Source of the DNA: Limnephilus marmoratus
Lineage: Eukaryota; Arthropoda; Insecta; Trichoptera; Limnephilidae
Direction: 5' to 3'
DNA length: 64,000 bases
NCBI GenBank assembly: GCA_917880885.1
Contig: OU862915.1
Location: 36,278,676 to 36,342,675, forward strand
Shown here one piece after another: positions 11,349 through 22,082 of the stretch. The position numbers and the translations under genes were made by a program. Position 1 is the stretch's first letter, and each line of letters starts with the position of its first letter. The notes under the pieces are model-generated. The model had not been told where the DNA came from and made no database searches. It saw nothing but the letters and a program-made list of their open reading frames with translations.

Positions 11349-11766
11349 TGTTTAGAATTAAACCCAGGACGCAAACCAATTATGCAGTTTGAGTTACTAT
11401 CAAAGGTTGGATTGCGATCCAAGAGTTGTCTGATTTGTTCGTTAGATGTCGATAGAATCATTTTTTGTTCTTTGTCTTTCTCACACAACGAACAAGGGAA
11501 ATATAGATGTATGAAATCCTTATAAAAGGGTTGCATCGGTAAAATTAACTCACTTCTTTACGAAAACTTGCACTAAGAAATTAAAATACTACTGAACCCT
11601 TGTCCGTTGGGTGGGGAAAGTTATTGTCGTCAGTTATAAGTTTATAAATATCAAATCATAACAATAAAAATTCAAGAACTTAAAGTTAAAACAAAAAAGT
11701 GCTTCATTTATAAAAAGCCAGTCTACCCAAAGAAATTCTCCTGAGTGAAGACCTCAATTTTTTACA
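11349..11766 (+). repeat. BEL 5' LTR
   Basis: Begins TGTTTAGAATTAAACCC and ends CTCAATTTTTTACA. It holds a TATA box (TATAAAAG, 11521-11528), which should drive the element's transcript, and an AATAAA signal at 11663-11668. It matches 17490-17907 over its whole length by eye. The frame on its minus strand is a by-product. Confidence 0.92.
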
Positions 11767-12549
11767 TTTGATCCTTCGAGCGGATTTGATCCTTCGACCG
11801 GATTGATCCCATGAGCGGATACAAAAATCAATGAAAGCCAGACATGAACCAGCAATAAACTAGGAGAATTCTGATGAAGCGGATCTTCAACAAGGGCAAG
11901 TGACCATCCCATTTTTTTATCCATTTCTAATAGAAAAAACAAATTCGGTTAGACCACTTCGGTATTTTATTGTTGTATAAAAATTAGCAACGGACTAATC
12001 GTTCAATTGATATTGGCAAGATTTTTTGTGGCTGGCTATGATTATAGTGTCGCAAAAAACGTAAAAATCGGAATTGTGGTTTCATTGTTTTGATTGTTTT
12101 TGAATTTGATGTTTTTTGATACTGTCGATAAAGCAGGCGACGGGTACCGTCGTTGTTTTATTTGCAACTGAAACTAACAAAGTTTTTTGTGGGTAGTCAT
12201 ATGATTATGCTACGGCAAAAAACAGAAGGATAATTATTATAATACATGAAATGTATTAATTGATTATTCAAACAATCTGAAAGCGATCGTTGGACGTTGG
12301 TTTGACTCCGAAGTGTTTTTCCAGTCGGTAAAGCAGGCGCACGCCATTTGTAAAGTCAGATCGAGTCGCGAACTTTCATAACAAAATAATAACAATAGAT
12401 TTTCTTGTTGTTGAATACATGCATCTAGTGATCTAGTGTTTTGTTAAAACAAAAGAAACAATCAAGTAAAAGACAGTGCAAGTTTTTTTGTGTTTTAGTG
12501 TTTAGCGTGGTTAGAAGTGAACCACAACAGAGCAATCAGTGAGTATTGA
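11767..12549 (+). other. BEL 5' leader
   Basis: Directly after the LTR come three imperfect copies of a GATCC..CGAGCGGAT unit (11768-11820), where a primer-binding site is expected. No TGG abuts the LTR, so the priming tRNA is unclear. Further on, two diverged blocks around TTTTTTGTGG..GTCGCAAAAAAC (12025 and 12183) and AAAGCAGGCG (12131 and 12331) suggest an old duplication in the leader. Confidence 0.6.
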
Positions 12550-15500
12550 TTGTTTGTTATTTACGAAATCATGGATTTAAAAGTATTAATTGCACAGCGC
12601 GGAATATGTAAAGCCAAATTAACCAGATTCAAAGATTACTTAGAGAATAATGAGTTATTACTTTCTGAGGTCGAAATACGCATTCAAAAATTCGAACCAT
12701 TACTAGACATCTTCGAAGCGTTGCAAGAAAAAATTGAAACATTATCGCAGGATGAATTGGAAAAAGGGAACGAACGAGAAATGTTTGAAAACTCATATTA
12801 TAAGGTATTAGCAAAAGCCAAGGATAAATTAAGCGAAACCGGTAAAATCGTCCGTTCCAAAGGCGTCAAGCTCCCAATTTTAGAACTACCCAAGTTCAGC
12901 GGAAATTATGAAGATTGGTTACATTTCAGAGATGCATTCATTTCATTAATTGACAACAACGACGAATTAGATGTTATTCAGAAATTCTATTATTTGAAAT
13001 CTTGTTTGTATGATGATGCGGCAAGACTGATTGCGTCCTTACCTACAACTCGAGATAATTATTTCATTGCGTGGGAAATGATCACGGATAGGTTTCAGAA
13101 TGACAGAGTAATAATAAATAAACATGTTAATGCATTGTTTAAATTGCAAGAAATAAAATCAGAAAATCATGTGGCATTGCGAAAATTATTAGATGAAGCC
13201 CAATTGCACTTAAAGGCATTAAATAATTTAAATCTACCCACTGAAAGTTGGGATATATTGTTAATTCATATTTTGTCAAATAAATTGGATAGCGAAACCA
13301 GAATGCGCTGGGAACAATATCCAATAAAAAATAAAATCCCCACTTATGAAGAGTTCATGAAATGTCTATACGAACGAGTGCAAGTTTTAGAATTCTCAGC
13401 ACCAAACGACAAGCGACAGAATCATGCCAAGGGATTTCCTTCTAATTTTAAGAAAGAAACTTATGTTTCGTTATCATCGCAACATTTAAAATGTATTAAT
13501 TGTAATCAAAATCATAGAATTTATAATTGTCAAAAGTTTTTAAATCTGGGAATAGAGGATAGAATGACAACAATACGTCGGTTGAAAGCTTGTCTGAAAT
13601 GTTTGTCGGTAGGGCATAAATTTCAGGATTGTAAAAGTAAATATAATTGTCGCAAGTGTGGTGCGAGCTCTCACAACACTTTGTTACATTTGCAAAATGA
13701 AGACAAAATGCAAAGTCATCAGGGAAGCGATACTTCTTCAAGAGAACCTCTTGTTAACAATCATGCATCGAAAACATCCAACAATTTCATTTTATTATCA
13801 ACGGCGGTGATTAACGTGAGAAATAATAAAGGAAATCCAATTAAAGCTAGAATTTTGTTGGACTCCGGAGCACAGTCTAATTTCATTAGCCAGGAATTCG
13901 CTTCTAAATTACAATTAAAAATTAGAAAAACTGATATCCCTATTACCGGAATTCATAATAAAATACAGCATATTAAAAACATTGTGGATTTAGAAATATC
14001 TTCCAATTATTCACCCTATTCAAAGAGGATTGAATGCCTAGTATTGTCGGAGGTGACCAGTAATCTGCCGCAAATCTCATTTCAGAAAAAAGGCACCGGC
14101 ATCCCCCAAGGATTGCAATTGGCAGATCCAAACTTTAATGAAACCGGCCCGATAGACATGTTGATCGGGGCTGACACCTTCTGGGAGACTCTGCACTCTG
14201 ACCGGATGAAGATTCAAGATTCCGGACCAATATTGCAACGAACCGAATTTGGATGGCTGGTTTCGGGACCCATCTTCACTTCAGAAAAGAGGCCAGTAAA
14301 AATTTGTAATCTTTCACTCAACTTAAAACATAAGCAAATTGAAAATTTGTTGAAATTAGAGGAGCTAAATCCTATTGAACATAGGAATCACGAGGAGCGA
14401 GCGTGTGAAGAAAGCTTCACAGCTGCTCAGAAAAGAGATGGCAGAGGCCGTTTCATTGTAAGTTTAATACAACGCCCCTGTGCGAAACAGCTAGGCGAAA
14501 GTCTCCCTATGGCGGAGAAGAGATTGTATAATTTGGAGAAAAAATTAGCCTCAAACCCAGAATTAATGAAAGATTACAAGAATTTTATGCAGGAGTGTAA
14601 AGACTTAGGTCATATGACGCAATGTGAACCATTGTCACAAAATCAAATACCTTATTATCTGCCTCACCATGCGATGATCAAGGAATCTAGTACAACTAGG
14701 AGGACCAGAGTCGTAGTCGATGGATCAGCTAAATCCTCAACTGGAATTATCCCAAATGATGCCCTCATGATTGGGCCGACATTGCAAAAGGATTTATGTG
14801 CACATCTGTTGAATTTCAGAAAACATCAGTACGAGTTAACAGCCGACAAAGAAAAAATGTACCGGCAGATATTAGTGCAGCCGGAGGATAGGGACTTACA
14901 ACGTATCCTTTGGAGAGACGCACCCAGCGAGGAGATTCAACATTATCAGCTGAATACAGTCTACGGTCTGGGATCATCATTCTTAGCCACAAGATATTTG
15001 GAGCGGCTAGGAAATGAAAATCAAGGCACAAATCCCAAGGTCAGTCGCATTCTTAAAGAATTTTTTTACATGGATGACTTAATGGCTGGCAGTGGTGAAG
15101 AAGATTGCTTGCTAAGTAGAAGCAAACGACGGATGTTATCCTACATAGCATCCATTTTTAATCCCCCGGGTCTGATGAGACCTGTAACGATAGTAGCGAA
15201 GCTACTAATGCAACGTCTGTGGCAGAACAAAACTCAGTGGGTTGAAGATATATCTCCTGACATTTGGAAAGTTTGGAGAGCTTATATGGAAGAATTGCCG
15301 CAGATAAATAATGTGAAGGTACCTAGGAGAATCATTTGTCAAAAGCATGTGATATCAGAAGATAATGCTGCGGATGTACTATCCAGAGATATTAGGACTT
15401 CTCAATTATTGACATCCACCATTTGGTGGCACGGACCCGATTGGCTAACTCTTGCACCATCCAGTTGGCCATGCGGAGAATCTACGTACATAGATCCACC

Positions 15501-15834
15501 TGAGGTGAAAACAAAAGCTGTAGTGTTGGCAAAAGTAACGCAGGATTGGGACATTTTTAGGAACTACATCTCTCTACTAAATCCTTATGTACATAATGAT
15601 TTACCTTGCGTAGGCGGCAGGCTTTCCGAAGGAAAATTGCTGTCAATAAATCAACGACATCCAATCTTGCTGCCACCACATCATAATTTAACCAAATTAA
15701 TTATGAAAAACTACTATCATTTACACTTGCATGCAGGTACTCATACCTTATTGGCAATAATCAGATTGAAGTTCTGGCCAATAATAGGAAAATTTAGTGA
15801 AAATGATAATAAGGAAATGTGTAATATGTTTTAG
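12550..15834 (+). pseudogene. BEL/Pao gag-pol polyprotein, internally deleted
   Basis: One open frame of 1094 codons; the likely start is the second Met at 12571 (codon 8), in a good context. Residues ~1-290 are gag, with a coiled N-terminus and LPKFSGNYEDW near 113-123. Zinc knuckles lie at ~315-380 (CINC..HRIYNC, CLKCLSVGHKFQDC, CRKCGASSH). The aspartic protease motif LDSGAQSNFI is at ~437-446. Reverse transcriptase runs from ~700, with FYMDD at ~839-843. SKRRMLSYIASIFNPPGL follows almost at once, so the rest of the palm and thumb is gone. A second gap after NNVKVPR removes RNase H. DNAADVLSRD and WWHGPDWL (~958) follow, then the integrase HPILLPPHH region (~1037). The gaps keep one frame. 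The product could supply Gag and perhaps protease, but not a working polymerase. Confidence 0.88.
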
Positions 15835-16186
15835 ATCAAATACAAAGACTATGCAGCAAATAATGGCAGACCTTGCAGCCGAAAGGAGCTTATATATTTT
15901 TGTTATTGGTGTTTTTTCTTATGTATGTTTATTTGTATGTGTGGTGTCAAAAGCCATACACTTAGAACTTGAACTGTCTTTGAATACAGAAAGTTTTTTA
16001 AATGCCTTGAAACGTTTTATCGCGCGCCGTGGAAGGCCGAGTAAATTATTTTCAGATGATGCTACTACCTACTGTCGGAAAATCATCATCAAAATTATCA
16101 ATTCAATGGGGGTACATTCCGACAAGGGCGCTGCACTTTGGAGGCCTTTGAGAAGTCAGAATGAAATCTGTTTAAATGTCAGTTGA
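15797..16186 (+). pseudogene. BEL integrase catalytic-core remnant, frameshifted
   Basis: Overlaps the end of the long frame in another phase. It continues the integrase: CVICFRSNTK, QQIMADLAAER, then VVSKAIHLELELSL and LKRFIARRGRP, the standard BEL core order. Where the active-site Asp-Asn block is expected it reads FSDDATTYC. The usual stretch between 'MADLPxxR' and 'CxVSKAxHLE' is shortened, so the core is incomplete. The frame then ends at 16186. Confidence 0.82.
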
Positions 16187-16237
16187 AACGGCTAGCGAGT
16201 AACTCCTTATTGATATATGAGGAATTAATACCGTTTT

Positions 16238-16718
16238 GTGTCAGATGAATTTTGTTTAAATCCTAGACCTTTTACCCCATTGTCAAATGATCCAAATGAC
16301 CTAATTTCCTTCAGTCCCGGTCACTTTCTTGTTGGTGGAAGCTTTGCAGTAATTCCGGAACAAGATCTACAAAATATTTCAGTCAACGGACTGAATAAAT
16401 ATCAAAAAAAAAAAAATTCCTTGCTAATACGATGTTTTTTGATCGAGGTACATGGCTCAGCTCCAAGACAGAACGAAGTGGACCAGCGGACCTAATGCGC
16501 AACTAAAACCAGGCGATATGGTGGTCTTGAAGGAAGACAACCTACCACCATGTGTGTGGAAACTCGGACGTGTGATTGCAGTCCATCCAGGCGCTGACGG
16601 GAAAGTACGTGTGGCGACTTTCAGAACATCGCATGGAACTAAACTCAGAGGGCAATTTCGAAGCTGTTCTATTGCCAATAGACGACAACGGACCAGACGC
16701 TGTGTAAGCACAAAATGA
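16238..16718 (+). pseudogene. BEL integrase C-terminal region (DUF5641-like), in two frames
   Basis: The first part (16238-16495) has LNPRPFTPLS, DPNDLISFSPGHFLVGG and NKYQ. A run of A residues at about 16409-16420 lies where the frame goes wrong. The second part (16452-16718) has RTKWTSG, KPGDMVVLKEDNLPPCVWKL and GRVIAVHPGADGKVRVATFR, the well-conserved C-terminal barrel of BEL/Pao integrases. With the upstream frameshift, no continuous integrase can be made. Confidence 0.82.
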
Positions 16719-17477
16719 AAAAAAAAGGAACTTGTGCTTTATGAAAAACAAAAACAATGAGTGCATAAAACAAGATAAACCAATAAATAGTAAAAAAAAA
16801 ACAATATAAAAATTTGTACGTTGAAAGTAAAAAATAATATAAAAATTTGTACGTTAAAAGTAACCAAAAAGGACAAAAGGAAGATATAATAATAAATTAA
16901 AAGTAAAAATCAGTGTACAAAATGTGGAAAAATGTGGAGCAATAAAAACTTGAGTGTGGTAGGGAGTGATATAAAAAATAATAAAACAAAAAAAGGATTG
17001 TAGATCCATATATTTAAAAAAAAAGGATAAAAACACTTAATGAACACTTATTAACTAACATAGCCTGCTGGCTAGAATTGCAAACTGCATATATAGATAT
17101 ATCTGGAGACATTGTAATAATTCCAAATGTGGCAATGAACTATGGAAGGAAGGATGAATTATCTTTATTAAATTTTTTCCCGAGGAAGGAAGGAAGGATG
17201 ACCAGGAAACCTGCCGCGACATGATTGTGCTGTCTATATTATATGTTTATATGTAATTATTGTTATGGTTTCTGTTTGTTTTTAAAAATGTAGTTTGTTT
17301 TTGGAATTATCTTAGTGTGTTATGTTATTGAATAACTTTGAAATTAATTTAATGAATTTGAATTTGATTTGAGCAAAGTCAATATTTAATTTAGGCTCAT
17401 AATTTGTTTGCATAATGTTATTTGTATAATTTGCAGAAAAATGGATTCGATATTTCAAAATAAATATCTGCCCATTT
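16719..17477 (+). other. BEL 3' untranslated region
   Basis: A-rich, with a short tandem repeat (ATATAAAAATTTGTACGTT, at about 16804 and 16841, period ~37 bp). No coding motif. Confidence 0.6.
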
Positions 17478-17489
17478 TGGGGCGGAGGA
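17478..17489 (+). other. BEL polypurine tract
   Basis: GGGGCGGAGGA directly before the TG of the 3' LTR, the position where plus-strand DNA synthesis is primed. Confidence 0.75.
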
Positions 17490-17907
17490 TGTTTAGAATT
17501 AAACCCAGGACGCAAACCAATTATGCAGTTTGAGTTACTATCAAAGGTTGGATTGCGATCCAAGAGTTGTCTGATTTGTTCGTTAGATGTCGATAGAATC
17601 ATTTTTTGTTCTTTGTCTTTCTCACACAACGAACAAGGGAAATATAGATGTATGAAATCCTTATAAAAGGGTTGCATCGGTAAAATTAACTCACTTCTTT
17701 ACGAAAACTTGCACTAAGAAATTAAAATACTACTGAACCCTTGTCCGTTGGGTGGGGAAAGTTATTGTCGTCAGTTATAAGTTTATAAATATCAAATCAT
17801 AACAATAAAAATTCAAGAACTTAAAGTTAAAACAAAAAAGTGCTTCATTTATAAAAAGCCAGTCTACCCAAAGAAATTCTCCTGAGTGAAGACCTCAATT
17901 TTTTACA
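17490..17907 (+). repeat. BEL 3' LTR
   Basis: Same length and sequence as the 5' LTR by eye, with TATAAAAG at 17662-17669. It is followed by the second GGTTG at 17908-17912. Confidence 0.92.
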
Positions 17908-18002
17908 GGTTGAATAATACAAAAATATATATGATCAAATAGGTTGTTTATGTTTTATTTACAGACACTGAATGGGAAATTATTTTGAAAAAATAATGGT
18001 GT

Positions 18003-18489
18003 CTAGATAACGACCTTCACGCTGCTGGCACGGAGTGAAGGAAAAGATAATGGTGCGAGTGGTCGCCCGCGTCGGTCTCCGTGGAAATACGGACCGATGA
18101 TGCCTTTAGCAGACATTGCAGCCCAGGCTATAACCTTCGGGCTTTGGAGTGGTGGCTGATGTTTCTGTTTTGGATTCTCCTCAGCCCAGTAGCGACAATT
18201 CTGCTTATTAACGTATCCGTTTAATTGAAAATGGGCTTCGTCGCTAATCAAAATTTTTTCAAAGTTAGATAACCTCTCTAACATTTTATTGGAAAATCTT
18301 AGTCGATTAGCGTAAGTGGTGCAGTTCTGGAACCACCTGGATTTTATAGGCTTTAAGATGCGGGTCCTTTTTCAAAATTAACTGCAAAGACGATTTTTTG
18401 ATATGGAGTGCTTGACTTTGTTTGCGAATGGATAACGATGGATTTTTGCCAACAGAAGCCCTTACTTCTTCGATCGTTTTATCACCCCT
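18003..18489 (-). pseudogene. Tc1/mariner-type (IS630 superfamily) transposase remnant, central part
   Basis: On the minus strand the upstream half gives STRGDKTIEEVRASV, IRKQSQALHIKKSSLQLILK and DPHLKAYKIQ, the helix-turn-helix and linker of this group. A frame break near 18290-18306 follows. Then ISDEAHFQLNGYVNKQN, CRYWAEENP and KVIAWAAMSAKGIIGPYF appear, containing the first catalytic Asp (SDEAHF) and the block after it. The second and third catalytic residues are missing. The N-terminal part lies at 18944-19063, beyond an insertion. Confidence 0.82.
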
Positions 18490-18943
18490 AGTAGACCGCA
18501 GGTGGCACGTGTTATGAAGACTCCAGATACGAATATCTACAGCCGGTATGTCTGACGAATATCTACAGCGCATATGTTTAACTAATATCTACGAACTTCA
18601 GAGTGTTAATTAATATCTACAGAGCGTAGGTTGAACTAATATCTACAGAGCATAGGTTGGACTAATCAGCTAAATGTGTCCAATAGTCCGATATTACGGA
18701 TTTTTACATACATACTTACATAAATTAAGTTTTTTAAATTGCATACGCAATATTACGTTATTCCAATATGCTATACACAATTGCAAATCCAACCTCTGCC
18801 AGTGCTGTAGATATTCGTCAACACTTTGGTTCTCATAGATATTAATCAACAGTTTGAGCTGTAGATATTCGTCAACACTTTGATTCTCATAGATATTAGT
18901 TCGATTTTTTCAGTTTTTGGAATTCCTGTAGATATTAGTAGAC
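18489..18943. mobile_element. Inserted element made of inverted arrays of an AATATCTACAG motif
   Basis: It interrupts the transposase remnant. TAGTAGAC occurs at 18489-18496 and at 18936-18943, a candidate 8-bp target duplication, leaving a 439-bp element. The left half has five copies of AATATCTACAG or a close variant, at 18532, 18558, 18584, 18612 and 18638, every 26-28 bp. The right half has the reverse complement (CTGTAGATATT and variants) at about 18805, 18835, 18859, 18889 and 18926. The outermost ends do not form a clear inverted repeat, so the class is unknown. Confidence 0.6.
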
Positions 18944-19063
18944 GCCTCCGTTATGAATTCGCACAGTTGATCCGGTATTTTCGAACATCCGAATCCATTT
19001 TCTAATGCTCTCGTCACTTGGTGCATTGCAAGAATGATATTCCGCATGATCTCCTCAGCGCTG
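18944..19063 (-). pseudogene. Tc1/mariner-type transposase remnant, N-terminal part
   Basis: Minus-strand translation gives DESIRKWIRMFENTGSTV then RIHNGG, the start of the paired-like DNA-binding region. In the family the next residues are usually Arg/Pro-rich followed by STR. STRGDK indeed resumes at 18489 on the other side of the inserted element. A stop lies in frame just upstream (near 19066). Confidence 0.75.
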
Positions 19064-19261
19064 ACTTGAAATCAGGAATCACCGTTTCGGTAATAGGTTC
19101 GCACGCAAAAAGCACCGTGCGTCTCCGGGTACGACCTCATTGCTACTTAATCTCCATGAATTAGTGCTCGACGCTGTCCACATCCCGCATCCGCGCACCG
19201 CTCCTTTATGATGTCACAAATAAAACAAAACCCCTCTACCGTTCTTGGACCAGTATAACAG

Positions 19262-20072
19262 TATACCATATTTGCGGCACGTTTCACAGTGGAAAGTACT
19301 CTCAGTATCGCACTGACCCCTTAACACAGTCGATCGATAATAATTGATAGGATAACTTACAGAAACTTCTCATCGTTCCCTAGGACAACTGCAGATCGCT
19401 AACGTACAAACAAACAAAATATTTATTAAAAATGTCAAATTAATCTTTAAAAAAAATTAATATCACCTAAAAAATGTTATAACTTCAATTCATGCCGTAT
19501 TAAAAATTAAGGTCACAACATCCTAGTACTTAAGTTTATACATATTTTACAATCTATGTAAAATTATGTTATAATAATGAAACAATTATGAAATCACTCC
19601 TACGCCAAGCTCAAGAGCTAGCACTCTTAAATTACGGAGAAATTCATTAAGATATTATGTTTTTCACTATTTTGTTTTGCTTAATATTATGTTCAATGCT
19701 GTAACAATGTTATAAATTAAACAATAAAAAAAATAAAATAAAAACACTCATTATCATTGAAAACTGTTACTTATTCGTTGGCGATCTGCAATCATGCTAG
19801 GAAACGATAAGAAGTTACCGACAGTTATCCTATCAATCCTTATCGATCGACTGTGCTAGGGGGCCTTGTGTAAGACCATTCAGAACTGAAACGTTGTTTG
19901 TTGGCTTTAGCCGTGTTTAGGGACCAGACACTTCCCCACCTTCCTCCTCCCATCTCCTTCCACTCCCCACTACCTTCAACCTCACAACATATCGCAATTA
20001 GGGGTGCTATACTCTCACTGGCTTCACGCGGGAGCATTTGGGACACTTGTAAGGCATTCATTTGAAAAAAAT
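19262..20072 (+). repeat. SINE-A copy split by a MITE
   Basis: The left part (19262-19320) has ATTTGCGGCACGTTTCACAG and ACTCTCAGTATCGC. The right part (19862-20072) resumes with GTGTAAGACCATTCAGAACT, the GTGTTTAGGGACCAGA block, the C-rich body, CTCACAACATA and the end TAAGGCATTCATTTGAAAAA. The tRNA-like head is absent. The intervening 19325-19855 is a separate insertion. Confidence 0.75.
19325..19855. mobile_element. MITE with terminal inverted repeats of about 80 bp
   Basis: The left end CACAGTCGATCGATAATAAT runs on through TTGATAGGATAACT, the CATCGTTCCCTAG block and CAGATCGCTAACG. It is mirrored at the right end (19771-19855) with a few mismatches and small indels. The match may extend outward by ~8 bp (CCCCTTAA against CCCCCTAG). 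The interior is AT-rich and non-coding. I could not define a target duplication. Confidence 0.75.
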
Positions 20073-21100
20073 TACTAAGACATAATAATTTTCTCTGCAA
20101 TATTAAGTAAACATTGAAAATAATGGTGTCAGGAACCGAAAATAATAACACATAACGATCCATTCATACGTTTAAACAAAACTTGGAAAAAGAAATTCAG
20201 CTGTACAACGAAATCGATTTATAATGACTTGCTCTATTTTAAAATAGCTTTATTTTCACGGGAGATTAGGCAGGCACTTCCATTGATTTTTTTTCACATT
20301 TTGTAAGTTATTTTCTCTTTTCCGAGGGTAAATATTTAATGATTCGAATTTCGGGTTTCGTTGTAATAAAAAAATTATATTGATTATGTAAATATAACCT
20401 TGAGTGAATTGTCTCATGGCAGATTTCCGCACCAACGTAAAAAATCCGCACAACGTATTTAGTAAATAAATTGTTTGAAATTCTTGGGTTTACGTTCGTG
20501 ACACGTTTTGCGAACAAAGTTGATAATTTTGATAATATAATACTGCGATAGTACTTAAGTATGGTGGAACTAGCAGAGGAAGTTCAAAGTTCTACTGATT
20601 GCAGCGGTTATGAAATCCCGGAAACTGGTAATTCCTTCTACGATGATTGCAAGGTCGATGTAGGCTAAGTGAATAAGATTTAGAAAGGGGTCGATCAGAA
20701 TATACATCAACCTAAGCACTTACATAAGTAGGTTTATGCTAACATTGGTACAAGAATGTGATTTATGAGTAGCGTAAATAGATTGCGTCCGTGCAATGCA
20801 CCGAGCTGCTCCCAACTTATAAATAAACAATTAAATTAAGATGTCAAAATGGCAAAATAGAATGAAATTATTTATGACTATGTAAGTGTATTCTGGCTTT
20901 CAAATCAAGTGATTAACCCTGTTGACTGCATAACACTATTTCTTACAATGATTTTATTATTTTATATCATGTTTGAAAACCGCAGCTGTGTTAATAATAA
21001 AAATAAGTTCCTTGATCCAAACAATGCATGTATGTATGTTGTATATATTTTAAAGAAACTAACACTTGGTTCTTCAGGCGAAATGTCTGGCGACAGATTT
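20073..21100. other. Non-coding stretch, nothing recognised
   Basis: AT-rich. Frames at 20256-20517 (minus) and 20909-21142 (plus) show no family features. Confidence 0.4.
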
Positions 21101-21144
21101 CAAATCAGAGCAACTGAAAAACTGTGTGTCCATGAGCGATGAGC

Positions 21145-21420
21145 ACTCCACTAAAGAATAACTTTGGTGTACCTCAAGGTACTCTGCTTGGACCTCTACT
21201 TTTTATGAATTACATGATTTATCTCATTCAACATGCGGCAAAATTATTGCTTTCATATGGCACAGTTGTACTGTTTGAATGAAGCTGCTGGAACGAAACC
21301 CAGCACAGAATCGAATCTGGCAAAAACTAGTCAAGCAATGGATTGGTGAAAATCTTCTTAGCCACGCCACCAAAACTAATTATCTTACATTCACTAAAGG
21401 GTCTAATAATTTGATAGGAA
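21145..21420 (+). mobile_element. Jockey-like LINE reverse-transcriptase fragment
   Basis: Translation gives FGVPQGTLLGPLLF, the highly conserved motif of non-LTR reverse transcriptases. Across frameshifts it continues with GTVVLFE, SSNGLVKIFL and TNYLTFT. The catalytic Asp-Asp pair is lost in a deletion. It lies downstream of the dpr exon (on the gene's strand), so in an intron if the gene continues leftward. Confidence 0.7.
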
Positions 21421-21950
21421 GGCCAGTGTTTAAAGTGTACACTATTTATAATGAACTTTGTTTTATACCTTTGACTGCTATTATTTATTTGCTAGTTGCA
21501 AGCGGGTCGGTGCTTTGCTTAAGCATCGTTTCGACATAGTCTACTAATATGTATAAATCAATAGCGCCAAAGCATATGCCTTCTCATGTGGAAAAATGAC
21601 CTACACATAATTGTTTAAAGTGTTTTAGCCACGCTTTGTTATGCTGATACTAAAATGTTTGACGAAGTATATCGTAGGAATGTATTTTTTTTTTTTGGTT
21701 TTCCTACATTAAATAATTATCATTTTTCATGCAACAGTAACCATTTAATACTACCTTCATTATTAGCATGTAAAAATTCCATGGTTAGTTCCGCTGCATC
21801 CCTCAATATACACAGCACGGTTTCAAGGGAACATCCGCTTGACGTTTAAAATTCAGAATATTCTCCCAAAAACACACTACATTTTTTTTAACTTCCCGGA
21901 AACCGGATGTGCAGGCAAGTTGTAAAATAAATAAGGTTTAGAAAACTCAC

Positions 21951-22062
21951 CAGAACAGGAAGGCAGGGGGCTCCGTGGCATCCTTCAGGCGGCAGATGAG
22001 CCTCAGTTCGGATCCGCTCCTCACGTGGATATCCGGTGCGCCCTCGACTTCCGCATATGCAT
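21951..22062 (-). CDS. dpr-family exon: start of second immunoglobulin domain
   Basis: A 112-bp minus-strand exon between an acceptor (TTTTCCTCAG, ending at 22063) and a donor (GTGAGT from 21950). Entering with one base carried over from the previous exon, it reads DAYAEVEGAPDIHVRSGSEL, then RLICRLKDATEPPAFLFW. This is the A-to-C strand region of the second Ig domain of dpr proteins, with the first Cys of the disulphide in RLIC and the core Trp split across the donor. Dpr proteins are neuronal surface receptors that bind DIP proteins in synaptic partner choice. The phase fits the exon at 49162-49375 exactly. The rest of the Ig domain must be further left; I did not find it in the window. Which dpr paralogue this is I cannot say. 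Confidence 0.85.
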
Positions 22063-22082
22063 CTGAGGAAAATGGGATACAT

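Larger units (their letters stand above)
11349..17907 (+). mobile_element. BEL/Pao LTR retrotransposon, structurally complete, coding region defective
   Basis: 6,559 bp bounded by two 418-bp LTRs (TG...CA) that I read as identical, with GGTTG duplicated on both sides. The order is LTR, ~780-bp leader, gag-protease-reverse transcriptase-integrase, purine tract, LTR. Protein motifs place it in BEL/Pao: a gag with the LPKFSGNYEDW block, paired zinc knuckles, protease LDSGAQSNF, YMDD box, the SKRR..NPPGL block, WWHGPDWL, and the integrase zinc-binding region. Sequence after the YMDD box and most of RNase H are missing, and the integrase is split by frameshifts. The identical LTRs imply recent insertion, so the defects probably predate it and movement used proteins made elsewhere. 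It sits inside a Tc1/mariner-type remnant. Confidence 0.93.

Noticed and set aside
11285..11536. Minus-strand frame in the BEL LTR, repeated at 17312-17677
   Set aside because: It is antisense to the LTR and occurs twice only because the LTRs are identical.
11349..17907. Endogenous retrovirus with an envelope gene
   Set aside because: After integrase there is only A-rich sequence. No signal peptide, furin-type site or membrane anchor frame is present.
18531..18940. CRISPR-like array
   Set aside because: The motif is only 11 bp, spacing is irregular, orientation inverts halfway, and the genome is an animal's.
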